A DNA stretch of 39,486 nucleotides. It comes from an uncultured Porphyromonadaceae bacterium (lineage in GTDB: Bacteria; Bacteroidota; Bacteroidia; Bacteroidales; Muribaculaceae). The DNA is taken from contig CAMWNH010000012.1 in NCBI GenBank assembly GCA_947175605.1, positions 1-39,486 of the forward strand, read 5' to 3'. The first letter of the stretch is position 1, and each line of letters starts with the position of its first letter. Below the pieces are notes generated by a model. That model had not been told where the DNA came from and did not search any database. It saw only the letters and a list, made by a program, of their open reading frames with translations. Below, in pieces: positions 17,307 to 26,600 of this stretch. Both the position numbers and the translations under genes were made by a program.

Positions 17307-17319
17307 CAATGAATCAAAT

Positions 17320-18135
17320 ATGAAGACAGAAATAAAAGGAACCGAACTGCGCGAGCTACTGGACCGTTATGCCTCCGAGTATAATGTCGAAGGGTTCGCC
17401 GCATCCGATCCGGTTCAGTTTGCAAGACGCTTTCCGGACCTTGCCGACAGAGAAATTGCCTCGCTGCTTGTGTCGACCATCTCCTGGGGGCGTCGTCCGA
17501 TGATTCTGCGTAATGCCGAACGTCTTCTGGGGCTTCTTGGCAGCGAACCTCTGCATTTCGTGCTTAAAGGCGACATCGACTCCATCCCCGAGGACAACAT
17601 TCACCGCACCTTTTTCGGACGCCACTTGCGCTACTACCTTCGAGGACTGCGCGAACTCTACAAACGCTATGGCACACTCGAAAATTTTGCCCGTCATATC
17701 GGTGCCGACGCGCCGGGCGAGGCTCCGGCATGGAAGATAGCCGAGGAGCTGCGGAAGGTTCTGGCCGATGCAAACTCCTGCTGCGGAGAGAGCTTATGCG
17801 GCCCCGACCGCTGCCTGCCTTCCAAGCCTTCCACATCAGCGCTCAAGCGTCTCAACATGGCACTACGCTGGCTCGTGCGCCGCGACGGCATAGTGGACCC
17901 GGGAGGCTGGGAGCTGATTGGTCCCGAGAAGCTCTACATCCCCATGGATGTGCACGTATGCAACACGTCGGCCGCATTAGGACTTCTGGAGAAGGCACCC
18001 AAAACACCTGACAGGAAAACGACGGAAGCACTGACGGCTTCGCTGCGGGAATTCCGACCGGATGATCCGACCATCTACGACTTCGCTTTATTCGGACTGG
18101 GCGTGAACGGCGCCGTTCCCGAAATCATTACATAA
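17320..18135 (+). CDS. TIGR02757 (DUF2400) family protein, HhH-GPD-like end
   Basis: 271 residues from ATG 17320, 13 bases after the R-M enzyme. I recognise the conserved family from LLVSTISWGRRPMI near the start and from RLNMALRWLVRRDGIVDPGGW and IPMDVHVCNTSAALGL near the end. The family has no assigned function. The segment PMDVHVCNTSAALGLL resembles the P(V/L)DTHVxRVxxRLGL stretch of helix-hairpin-helix (endonuclease III type) DNA glycosylases, so a role in DNA repair is possible (inference). A cluster of Cys (SCCGESLCGPDRCLP) in the middle is unusual. It is probably a housekeeping neighbour transcribed with the R-M genes rather than part of that system. Confidence 0.85.
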   Translation: MKTEIKGTELRELLDRYASEYNVEGFAASDPVQFARRFPDLADREIASLLVSTISWGRRPMILRNAERLLGLLGSEPLHFVLKGDIDSIPEDNIHRTFFGRHLRYYLRGLRELYKRYGTLENFARHIGADAPGEAPAWKIAEELRKVLADANSCCGESLCGPDRCLPSKPSTSALKRLNMALRWLVRRDGIVDPGGWELIGPEKLYIPMDVHVCNTSAALGLLEKAPKTPDRKTTEALTASLREFRPDDPTIYDFALFGLGVNGAVPEIIT

Positions 18136-18172
18136 CATAAACCCGTACTATCCTTAAACATAAAGTGACCGC

Positions 18173-19729
18173 ATGAAAAACATTATACGCGCGCTTGCAT
18201 TCAGCGCACTGGCCGGAGGATTGCTTTGGCCATCGGATGCCGATGCTGAGAAATTAGTGATCCTTCACACCAACGATACACATTCCCAAATTGACCCTAT
18301 CGAGTCTTCCGGTCTCGGAGGTATTCTTCGGCGCAAGGCAGCCATCGACAGCGTGCGTGCCGCCGAGAAAAACGTGATTCTTGTCGATGCCGGCGATGCC
18401 GTGCAAGGCTCGTTGTTCTTCTACCTCTACAAGGGCGAAGTGGAATCGCAGTTAATGAATGCCATGGGAGTGGATATGGGCATCCTGGGAAATCATGAGT
18501 TCGACAACGGCATGGACGCACTGGAACGCATGCTGCGCGAGCGCAAGGACGAACTTCTGGCCACAAACTACTTTCTTGAGGATTCGAAGCTCAAGGGGCT
18601 TTTCAAGCCATATACGTTGCGTACCATAGGCGACAAGCGGATCGGATTTATCGGAGTGAATCTGAATCCCACGGGTATGATAGCAGAGGGAAATGCCGAC
18701 GGAGTTGTATACTCCGATGCCTTGAAGACCGCCGACCTCACTGCGGAGTATCTGAAGAAAGTATTGAAGGCGGATTATGTTGTGGCTCTGACTCACATAG
18801 GCTATGCGCCCGAAACGCCTCCGGGCGATGACGTGCTGGCCGATCAGTCGGAGTACATAGACGTGATCATAGGCGGCCACTCGCACACGGTGATCGATCC
18901 TTCAACAGCCACAGGCCTGCAGCGCTCGCAGGCCGTGAACGACGAAGACATGCCCGTGCTTATAGCACAGACGGGCAAGAGTGGCGCGTATCTCGGAAAG
19001 ATAAGTATTGACCTTGACTCGATAGGCAAGGGCTCAAAAAGCTATCGTCCGACCTCGGAACTGATATTGATTGACAGCCGATTCGACAAGAACTCGGACC
19101 CGGAAATGTCGGCTATCATCGACCGGTATCGTCCGGGAGTAGATTCGCTGCTCAGAATTCCCGTGGGGCATGCAAGACACGATATAGAGCGTGCCGGCAC
19201 ACGCGAGATAAACTTCATGGCCGACTTCATCTATACCCGCGGGACGGAAATGCTGGGCGCGAAGCCTGATTTCGCCATCATCAATAAAGGAGGTCTACGC
19301 ACGGACATTCCCAAGGGTGTAATCTCCAAGGGTCAGGTAATAAACATGTTGCCCTTCTACAATAAGATCCTTGTTCTGGACGTGAAGGGAAGCGATCTGC
19401 GTCAAGTTTTCGACGCCATGGCTCGCACAGACGGCAACGGTGTGAGTTCGCAGGTATATGTTGAGTATGATCCGGAAAACGATATTGCCACGAAAGTGAT
19501 GATAAACGGCAAGCAGCTCGACGACAACAAAGTCTATCGCGTGGCAACGATTGACTATCTTGCCAATGGAGGCGACTATATGTCGGGCCTTCGTGAAGGG
19601 GAAATCGTAATAGAGGGCAACAAATGGCTTTATGATGAGATGATAGACTGGTTGACAACCGGTTCGGGCCGTGGCAAGAGCTTTGGCTACGGCTCGCCTA
19701 AGCCCCGAATGATTCCGGTAAACAAATAA
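18173..19729 (+). CDS. Secreted 5'-nucleotidase / UshA-like metallophosphatase
   Basis: 518 residues. A signal peptide (1-25, with ADAEK at the likely cleavage site) sends it to the periplasm. The N-terminal metallophosphatase domain has the two-metal motifs LHTNDTHSQ (D35, H37), DAGDAVQG (D72, D75), GNHEFD (N107, H108) and GGHSHT. The C-terminal 5'-nucleotidase domain (about 320-500) binds the nucleotide, with INKGGLRTDIPKG and ATIDYLANGGDY visible. It removes phosphate from extracellular nucleotides or UDP-sugars, freeing nucleosides and phosphate. In many Bacteroidales the two domains are separate genes; here they are one. The GH3 gene begins 16 bases later, so they share a transcript. Confidence 0.92.
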   Translation: MKNIIRALAFSALAGGLLWPSDADAEKLVILHTNDTHSQIDPIESSGLGGILRRKAAIDSVRAAEKNVILVDAGDAVQGSLFFYLYKGEVESQLMNAMGVDMGILGNHEFDNGMDALERMLRERKDELLATNYFLEDSKLKGLFKPYTLRTIGDKRIGFIGVNLNPTGMIAEGNADGVVYSDALKTADLTAEYLKKVLKADYVVALTHIGYAPETPPGDDVLADQSEYIDVIIGGHSHTVIDPSTATGLQRSQAVNDEDMPVLIAQTGKSGAYLGKISIDLDSIGKGSKSYRPTSELILIDSRFDKNSDPEMSAIIDRYRPGVDSLLRIPVGHARHDIERAGTREINFMADFIYTRGTEMLGAKPDFAIINKGGLRTDIPKGVISKGQVINMLPFYNKILVLDVKGSDLRQVFDAMARTDGNGVSSQVYVEYDPENDIATKVMINGKQLDDNKVYRVATIDYLANGGDYMSGLREGEIVIEGNKWLYDEMIDWLTTGSGRGKSFGYGSPKPRMIPVNK

Positions 19730-19745
19730 GAACAAGCGAAACGAA

Positions 19746-22730
19746 ATGAAACGCATTACTATAATAGCAGCTCTAATGGCTATATGCCCCGCGACGTTAG
19801 CTGCCGGTGTGCTGCCTAATCTCTACGACGGCAAAGCCACAGCTGCAAGACACTATGCCGATTCCGTCTACAATACGCTGGATGAAAACAGACGTATCGC
19901 TCAGCTGCTTTTCCCTAAGGCAATTCCCAATCGCGGGGGCATGTGGACAGCAACGCTCAAGGATTGGACGGAAAACGTGGGCGTCGGAGGCCTCCTGTTT
20001 ACGGAAGGTACGCTGGAAGAATATGCCGAGGTGACAAACTACGTGCAGAACCACACACGCGTGCCGCTTCTGATGACCTTCGACGGCGAATGGGGCCTTT
20101 CCATGCGTATCGGTGGCACTCCGCGCTTCCCTCTGAACATGACCTTAGGAGCCATTCGCAATCCCGGACTTCTCTATCGCTACGGACAGGAGATGGCACG
20201 TGAATGCCGTCTGGTGGGCGTACAGGTGAATTTCGCACCCGATCTGGATGTGAATTCCAATCCGTCCAATCCCGTGATAGGTCAGCGTTCGTTCGGAGAA
20301 GACCCGCTATGGGTTGGAAAGCTTGGTGTGGCCTACTCCCTCGGGCTTGAGGATGGCGGCGTTCAGGCCGTGGCCAAGCATTTTCCGGGACACGGCGACA
20401 CGGATGTTGACTCGCACAAGGCGCTTCCGACAGTGGACCATTCGCGCGCACGTCTGGACAGCGTGGATCTCGAGCCGTTCCGCCAATATATCGAGGCCCG
20501 ATGCTCGGGCATGATGATAGGACACATCGCTGTTCCGGCTCTTGATCCGACGGGCACTCCGGCTTCGCTGTCCAAGGCTATAAGCACCGACCTCCTGCGC
20601 AAGCAGATGGGCTTCAAAGGGCTGCTTTACACGGACGCACTTGAGATGGGTGGCGCTGATATCGGCCAGAGCGTGAACCGCGCGCTGACAGCACTGAAGG
20701 CCGGTGCGGATGTGCTTCTTTGCTCGCGGGATCCGAAACGCGACATACGCGCAATTTCCGGAGCACTTGCCGACGGGACTGTCAGCCAATCCATGCTTGC
20801 CGATCGCGTGAAGCGTATTCTTGAATATAAGTATCTTCTTGGGCTGTCGCATTGGCATCCCGTATGCACAGACACCGACTCGCTGATGCGGGAAATAGAC
20901 ACTCCGGAGTGCCGCGCTCTGATCGACGAGCTGGCAAATGCGGCCGTGACCGTGCTTTGGAACCGCGACAACATTCTGCCCCTTGGCCATCTGGACAAGA
21001 ACAGTATAGCCATCGTGAATATCGGCGAGCCAGCGTCGAACGAGTTCGCACGCTATTGCAAAAAATATGCGCCCGTGGATGTGTATGGTCTAAGCCATGC
21101 GGGAGCACTCACGGCGGACCTGAAACGGCGGATTGAGGCTCACTCAACTGTTGTCATAGCCGTGTACAAGAACGCCTCATGGGCCCATGAGGCATACGCC
21201 CAGCTAAGCGAGGGCGCGAAGAAGTCCGTTGGTGTTTTCTTCACAAGTCCTTACAAGATAGCCTCACAGGCTTCTGCTGTAAAGAAAAATGATGCAGTGA
21301 TGCTGGCTTATGAGGAGCGCGGATTCATGCAGCGTGCAGCAGCTCAGGCTCTGTTCGGAGGTATTGCGGTCGAGGGCCGTCTGCCTGTAAACATCAAGGG
21401 GGTTGCAAAAGCAGGCACCGGCGTCTCGATAGCTAAGACCCGTCTTGGCTATGGCTCACCTTTGAGTGTGGGCATGCAGGCATCGCTCACCGATAGCCTC
21501 GATGCAGTAATTAAAAAAGCCCTCGCAGCGAAAGCAATTCCGGGAGCGCAGCTTCTGGTGGCACGCAAGGGTGTTGTGGTGCACGACAAGAATTATGGGC
21601 ACACAACAGCCGGAGGGCCGGTAGTTACGGATGCCACGGTCTACGATCTGGCCTCCGTGTCCAAGGCACTGGGTACACTGCCCGGTATAATGAAAGCTTA
21701 TGACCTCGGGCTGCTGGCTCTCGAAGACACCCTCGGAGCACTACTGCCCGGCATACGCGACACGGCTAAAACCGGCATAAACGTGCGCCAACTTCTATAT
21801 CATGAGACAGGGATGCCCGCTTCGCTGAATGTATTCGCAGCCATGTTCGATCCGGAATCTTACAGCGGAACACTGACATCCTCGCGGCGCGATGCAGCCC
21901 ATCCCATAAAGGTTCAGAACCGCGTGTGGGGCAACCGCACGGCGCGCCTGCGTCATGACTTGTCGCGTCACCGTCCCTCCCCGTCGTTCGATGTCGAAGC
22001 TGCGAAGGAAATATATGTAGGTCAGGTAACAATAGATACTCTTATGCAGCGGATATATGACATTCCGCTGCGTAAAAACCGCGACTACAACTACTCCTGT
22101 CTTAATTTCTGCATGCTCATGAAGGCCGAGGAAGGTCGGACGGGCGTGCGGCACGACCGATGGGTCACCGATTCGATATACGCTCCCTTAGGTGCATCGC
22201 GCATAGTCTATCGTCCGCTTGAATCGGGGATTGCCCTCGCCGAAATCGCACCGACTGAACATGATACTTTTTTGCGCAAACAGACCGTTCACGGCTATGT
22301 GCATGACGAACTGGCAGCTTTCTCGGGTGGCATACAGGGTAATGCCGGCCTGTTCGGGAATGTGACGGACCTTGCAAAGGTGTGCCAGATGTGGCTTGAC
22401 GGCGGCAAGTACGGCGACGCCCGCGTGCTCGGCAAGGAAACGGTGGAACTTTTCACCACGGATAAGAGTCCGACATGCCGCCGCGGTCTTGGCTTCGACA
22501 AACCGGACACTGAAAATCCCGACAACTCCCCGACATGCGAGGAAGCCGGTGCGGAGGTCTTCGGGCATCTCGGCTTTACGGGCACAGTTTTCTGGGTAGA
22601 CCCCAAGGAGGAACTGATATTCATCTTCCTGACCAACCGCGTGAACCCGACACGCGACAACGCTGAATTTTCCAAACTCAATATCCGCCCCGAGCTTTTC
22701 CGTCAGACTCTAAAATCCATAACAAAGTAA
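19746..22730 (+). CDS. GH3 beta-N-acetylglucosaminidase fused to a class-C beta-lactamase-like serine hydrolase
   Basis: 994 residues with a signal peptide (1-20). Residues about 40-370 form a NagZ-type GH3 domain: KHFPGHGDTDVDSH (from 211) is the family signature carrying the catalytic His, and YTDALEMGG holds the Asp nucleophile D297. Residues about 370-580 form the second GH3 alpha/beta domain. From about 590 a serine-hydrolase domain follows, with SVSK (S637, K640) as SxxK, YNYSCLNF as the Tyr motif and GHLGFTGT as the third element. The pairing suggests cleavage of GlcNAc-MurNAc fragments plus removal of an ester or peptide group during peptidoglycan turnover. The substrate is inference. 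Fused GH3/serine-hydrolase enzymes occur in other Bacteroidota. It precedes the Fic gene by five bases. Confidence 0.9.
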   Translation: MKRITIIAALMAICPATLAAGVLPNLYDGKATAARHYADSVYNTLDENRRIAQLLFPKAIPNRGGMWTATLKDWTENVGVGGLLFTEGTLEEYAEVTNYVQNHTRVPLLMTFDGEWGLSMRIGGTPRFPLNMTLGAIRNPGLLYRYGQEMARECRLVGVQVNFAPDLDVNSNPSNPVIGQRSFGEDPLWVGKLGVAYSLGLEDGGVQAVAKHFPGHGDTDVDSHKALPTVDHSRARLDSVDLEPFRQYIEARCSGMMIGHIAVPALDPTGTPASLSKAISTDLLRKQMGFKGLLYTDALEMGGADIGQSVNRALTALKAGADVLLCSRDPKRDIRAISGALADGTVSQSMLADRVKRILEYKYLLGLSHWHPVCTDTDSLMREIDTPECRALIDELANAAVTVLWNRDNILPLGHLDKNSIAIVNIGEPASNEFARYCKKYAPVDVYGLSHAGALTADLKRRIEAHSTVVIAVYKNASWAHEAYAQLSEGAKKSVGVFFTSPYKIASQASAVKKNDAVMLAYEERGFMQRAAAQALFGGIAVEGRLPVNIKGVAKAGTGVSIAKTRLGYGSPLSVGMQASLTDSLDAVIKKALAAKAIPGAQLLVARKGVVVHDKNYGHTTAGGPVVTDATVYDLASVSKALGTLPGIMKAYDLGLLALEDTLGALLPGIRDTAKTGINVRQLLYHETGMPASLNVFAAMFDPESYSGTLTSSRRDAAHPIKVQNRVWGNRTARLRHDLSRHRPSPSFDVEAAKEIYVGQVTIDTLMQRIYDIPLRKNRDYNYSCLNFCMLMKAEEGRTGVRHDRWVTDSIYAPLGASRIVYRPLESGIALAEIAPTEHDTFLRKQTVHGYVHDELAAFSGGIQGNAGLFGNVTDLAKVCQMWLDGGKYGDARVLGKETVELFTTDKSPTCRRGLGFDKPDTENPDNSPTCEEAGAEVFGHLGFTGTVFWVDPKEELIFIFLTNRVNPTRDNAEFSKLNIRPELFRQTLKSITK

Positions 22731-22735
22731 TCCCC

Positions 22736-23608
22736 ATGAGTAAGAAGTCTATACGATTTTTTAATGATCGTGAGGTGAGGGCGGTATGGGATGACGAGAA
22801 CAACTGCTGGTGGTTTTCGGCAACGGATATTGTGCGCGCTATCAATGATGAGCCCGACTATACAAAGGCCGGCAACTATTGGCGCTGGCTGAAAAGGAAA
22901 CTTAAACAGGATGGAGTTCAGTTCGTGAGTGGCACTCACAAACTGAAAATTGTTGCAGCCGATGGTAAGAGGTATAACAGCGATGCACTTTCTGCAAATG
23001 ATATAATCATTCTCGCCAATCACTATCCAAACAATCGTGCAGCCCAGTTCCTTAATTGGTTCACATACAGCGATAACACTATTGATGGACAAAGTCGTAA
23101 AAAAGCGTACACGCTGTTTGAAAGCGGACTGCTCAACTCGCTTGAGCCCGGAAGTATGAAATGCCTGCAGCAGATACATGCCTATCTGTTTGGCGGCTTA
23201 TATGATTTTGCCGGACAAATCAGGAACAAGAATATTTCGAAAGGCGGCTTCACCTTTGCCAACTGTCTTCATTTTCCCACAGTCATTCCCACGATTGAAA
23301 GGATGCCGGAAACCACACTCGATGAGATTGCAGACAAATACGTGGAGATGAATGTCGTACATCCATTCATGGAAGGAAACGGACGCAGCACTCGCATATG
23401 GCTTGACCTGATGTTGAGACGTTCGTTGAAACGATGTGTGGACTGGAGCCGAATCGATAAGAATGAATATCTGAATGCCATGCGGGAAAGCGTGGTTGAT
23501 TCAACCCACATAAAAGCCCTGCTGAAAGGTGCGCTGACCGACAAGATCAACGATCGCGAAATGTTCATGAAAGGAATCGACTACTCATACTACTACGAGG
23601 AAGAGTAG
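22736..23608 (+). CDS. Fic family adenylyltransferase with BRO-like N-terminal domain
   Basis: 290 residues. Residues 1-100 resemble the BRO-N/antirepressor fold found in phage and mobile-element proteins (RFFNDREVRAVWD, WWFSATDIVRAINDEPDYTK, YWRWLKRKLKQDG). Residues about 120-290 are a Fic domain close to the class-I toxin type: YDFAGQIRNKNISKGGFTFAN (flap) and the complete HPFMEGNGRSTR motif from H209. The tail GIDYSYYYEEE is also typical. Fic enzymes move AMP from ATP onto Tyr, Thr or Ser of target proteins. The usual inhibitory motif (S/T)xxxE(G/N) is not found in the protein, and no small antitoxin gene is adjacent. It lies five bases after the GH3 gene. Three hand-counted lines suggest 40-45% GC here against about 58% just upstream, a sign of transfer. 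Confidence 0.9.
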   Translation: MSKKSIRFFNDREVRAVWDDENNCWWFSATDIVRAINDEPDYTKAGNYWRWLKRKLKQDGVQFVSGTHKLKIVAADGKRYNSDALSANDIIILANHYPNNRAAQFLNWFTYSDNTIDGQSRKKAYTLFESGLLNSLEPGSMKCLQQIHAYLFGGLYDFAGQIRNKNISKGGFTFANCLHFPTVIPTIERMPETTLDEIADKYVEMNVVHPFMEGNGRSTRIWLDLMLRRSLKRCVDWSRIDKNEYLNAMRESVVDSTHIKALLKGALTDKINDREMFMKGIDYSYYYEEE

Positions 23609-23668
23609 CGCAGCGACCTCATGCATTTTTGCATCATTTGAAATATCCAAGTTGTGAGATTTTTTCGC

Positions 23669-23676
23669 TAACTTTG
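23669..23676 (+). promoter_or_regulatory. -7 element (TAACTTTG) of the tricorn-like protease gene
   Basis: Exact TAnnTTTG match 16 bases before the ATG at 23692. The TTG at 23652 is too close for a standard -33 box, and the TTTG at 23637 is too far. Confidence 0.65.
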
Positions 23677-23691
23677 TGAACTAAACTATTC

Positions 23692-26600
23692 ATGATTATG
23701 AAAAAACCAATCATACTCCTCATGGCCGTCGGGGCTTCGCTGCTGACGGCAAGTGCAGCCGGAAAAAGCGATGGATCGCCGATGTGGCTGCGCGACGCAA
23801 AGATTTCGCCTGACGGCAAAAACATCGTATTCACCTATAAAGGTGATATTTACCGTGTTCCTGCGGCAGGAGGCGAGGCCGTGCGCCTGACCACACGCGA
23901 CAGCTACGAGCAGATGCCCGTATGGAGCCCCGACGGCCGCAAGATTGCGTTCGCATCGGACCGCAACGGCAATTTCGATATTTTCGTAATTTCCTCGGAA
24001 AATCCGGGTGCGTGGCAACGTCTGACCTACAATTCGGCTAACGAACTACCCGAGAGCTTCACTCCCGACGGCAAGGCCGTGCTATTCTCGGCATCCATCC
24101 AGGACCCCGCATCGAGCGCCCTCTACCCCTCGGGACGCATGACGGAGCTTTATCGCGTAGAACTCTCCGGGGGTGCACCGAAACAGATGCTCCCTACCCC
24201 GGTGAAGGCCGTGAGCTTTATGCCTGACGGAAAAAGTTTCCTATATCAGGACGTAAAGAGCTTCGAGGACGAATTCCGCAAGCATCATACGTCGTCAGCA
24301 ACAAGAGATATCTGGCTCTACGACCGCACGACCGGCAAGCATCGTCAGCTCATGGACCGCCCCGGTGAGGACCTGAATCCGGCAGCTGCGGAAAACGGCG
24401 ACTTCTACTTCCTGAGTGAGCGCGAAGGCGACAAGAGCATAAACGTATGGCGCAGCAATACGACGGACGCATCGAAAGCCGAACGCGTGACCAACTTCAA
24501 GACGCATCCCGTGCGCTTCCTTTCGCGTGCCAATAACGGCCGCCTGGCCTTTACATGGGACGGTGAGCTCTACACGCTTGAACCCGGGGCCAAGAAGCCC
24601 GCGAAGGTTGCCGTGAGCATTGATGCCGACCAGAACGAGGAACTGCGCAAGCTTAGCTCCGGCTCCGGAGCACGGCAGCCCGCTGCCTCTCCCGACGGCA
24701 AAAACGTGGCTTTCATCTACCGTGGTGATGTGTACGTGACCTCCACGGACTACAAGACCACCAAGCAGATAAGCAATACAGCAGAAGCGGAAGGCGATGT
24801 TGCATGGGGCGACGATACGACCCTCTACTATACGAGCGAACGCGACGGGAAATTCAATATCTACAAGGCTACCATTGCCCGCAGCGATGACGAGCCTTCC
24901 TTCCCTTATGCGACTACAATCGTTGAAGAAGCGATGTTCAAGCCCGACGGGCACGAGCGCATGATGCCCCAGATCTCTCCCGACGGGAAGAGCATGGCAT
25001 TTATCATGGACCGTACGAAGCTGGCTGTAATGGACCTCAAGAGTAAGAAGGTGCGCATGCTTACGGACGGTTCCACGGACCGCGGCCGTTCGGGAGGATT
25101 CAACTTCCGCTGGAGTCCGGACTCGAAATGGATTGCCATGGAGGTTATACCTCGCAAGCACGATCCGTATGCCGACATCGCCATCATGAATGTGGAGAGC
25201 GGCGAGATTACGAATCTCACGAACAGCGGCTACTTCGATCTGGATCCGCGCTGGGTGCTGGACGGCAACGCCATCATTTTCGAAAGCGAGCGCTATGGCA
25301 TGCGCAATCATGCATCGTGGGGCTCGGAATCGGACGTGATGATCGTGTTCATGAACCAGAAGGCTTACGACGATTTCAAGCGCGACAAGCAGGAGGCCGA
25401 GCTCGACGAGGCCATCGAGAAGCTCCACAAGAAAAAGGAGAAGGAAAAGGATGATGCCGAAAAGAAAGACGACAAGAAAAAGGACGACAAAAAGAATGAC
25501 GAAAAGTCGACGTCCAAGGATATCAATGTCGAGCTTGCGGGCATCACTGACCGCATTGAGCGTCTGACGCCTATCTCCACGCGACTCAACGACAAGGTGT
25601 TCAGCGCCGACGGCAAGACGCTTTGGTTTATTTGCCGTACGCCTGAGGGCGCGGCACTCTGGAGCGTAGATCTTCTGGACGGGGATGTGGCGCGCAAGTC
25701 GAAACTGCCGAGCGGCTCGACTTTCTTCACTTCGCCCGACGGCAAACATCTGTTTGTAAACGGCCGAGGCCTGAACAAGCTCAAGGACGGCAAGACTACA
25801 GCGATTAGTTTTGAGGCCGAGAAACTGCTTGACCCTGCAGCCGAGCGGGAATTCATGTTCGACAATGTCGTGCGCGAAGAGGCCGAACGATTCTATGTGG
25901 CCGATATGCACGGCGTGGACTGGCCTGCAATGACAGCCGCGTATCGCAAATTCCTGCCCCACATCAACAACAATTACGACTTTGCCGAACTGATGAGCGA
26001 AATGCTGGGCGAACTGAACGTGAGCCATACCGGCGGCAGATACAGCGGCGGTGGTCGTTCATACAATCCGTCGCGTACGGCATCGCTGGGTGCGCTCTAC
26101 GACCTTAACTATACGGGCAAGGGCGTGAAAATCGAGGAGATTCTGGAACAGGGCCCGCTCTTCGGCAAGGGAATCGAGGCCGGAACTATCATCGAGAAGG
26201 TGAACGGCGAAGAAATCCTGCCGGAAAATGACCTGACACTTCTTCTTGACGGAGCCGCAGGCAAACGTACGCTTCTGACCCTCCGCGCACCCGGAGCCAA
26301 GGAAACGACGGAGCTCGTGGTGAAACCCATCTCGGCTGGAGAACAGAGCGAACTTCTCTACAAGCGCTGGGTTGACGCCCGCGCCGCTGACGTTGACCGT
26401 TGGAGCAACGGACGTCTTGGATACGTGCACATCAGCTCGATGAACGACGACAGTTTCCGTAAGGTTTATTCCGACCTATTGGGCAAATATAACGACCGTG
26501 AGGGCGTAGTGATAGACATACGCTGGAACGGTGGCGGCCGCTTGCACGAGGACATAGAGGTGCTCTTCTCCGGCGAGAAGTATTTCACGCAGGAAATCCG

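Noticed and set aside
17309-17323. Four-codon frame (MNQI stop) overlapping the start of the TIGR02757 gene as ATGA
   Set aside because: Too short to support as a leader peptide; probably chance in an A-rich spacer.
23621-23636. Small inverted repeat (ATGCATTTTTGCAT) after the Fic gene
   Set aside because: The stem is only about five bases without a proper T-run; not convincing as a terminator.
24295-26028. 577-codon antisense open frame within the tricorn-like gene
   Set aside because: Shadow of a strongly biased coding sequence; it includes the reverse of the charged linker as an improbable Leu/Val/Phe run.
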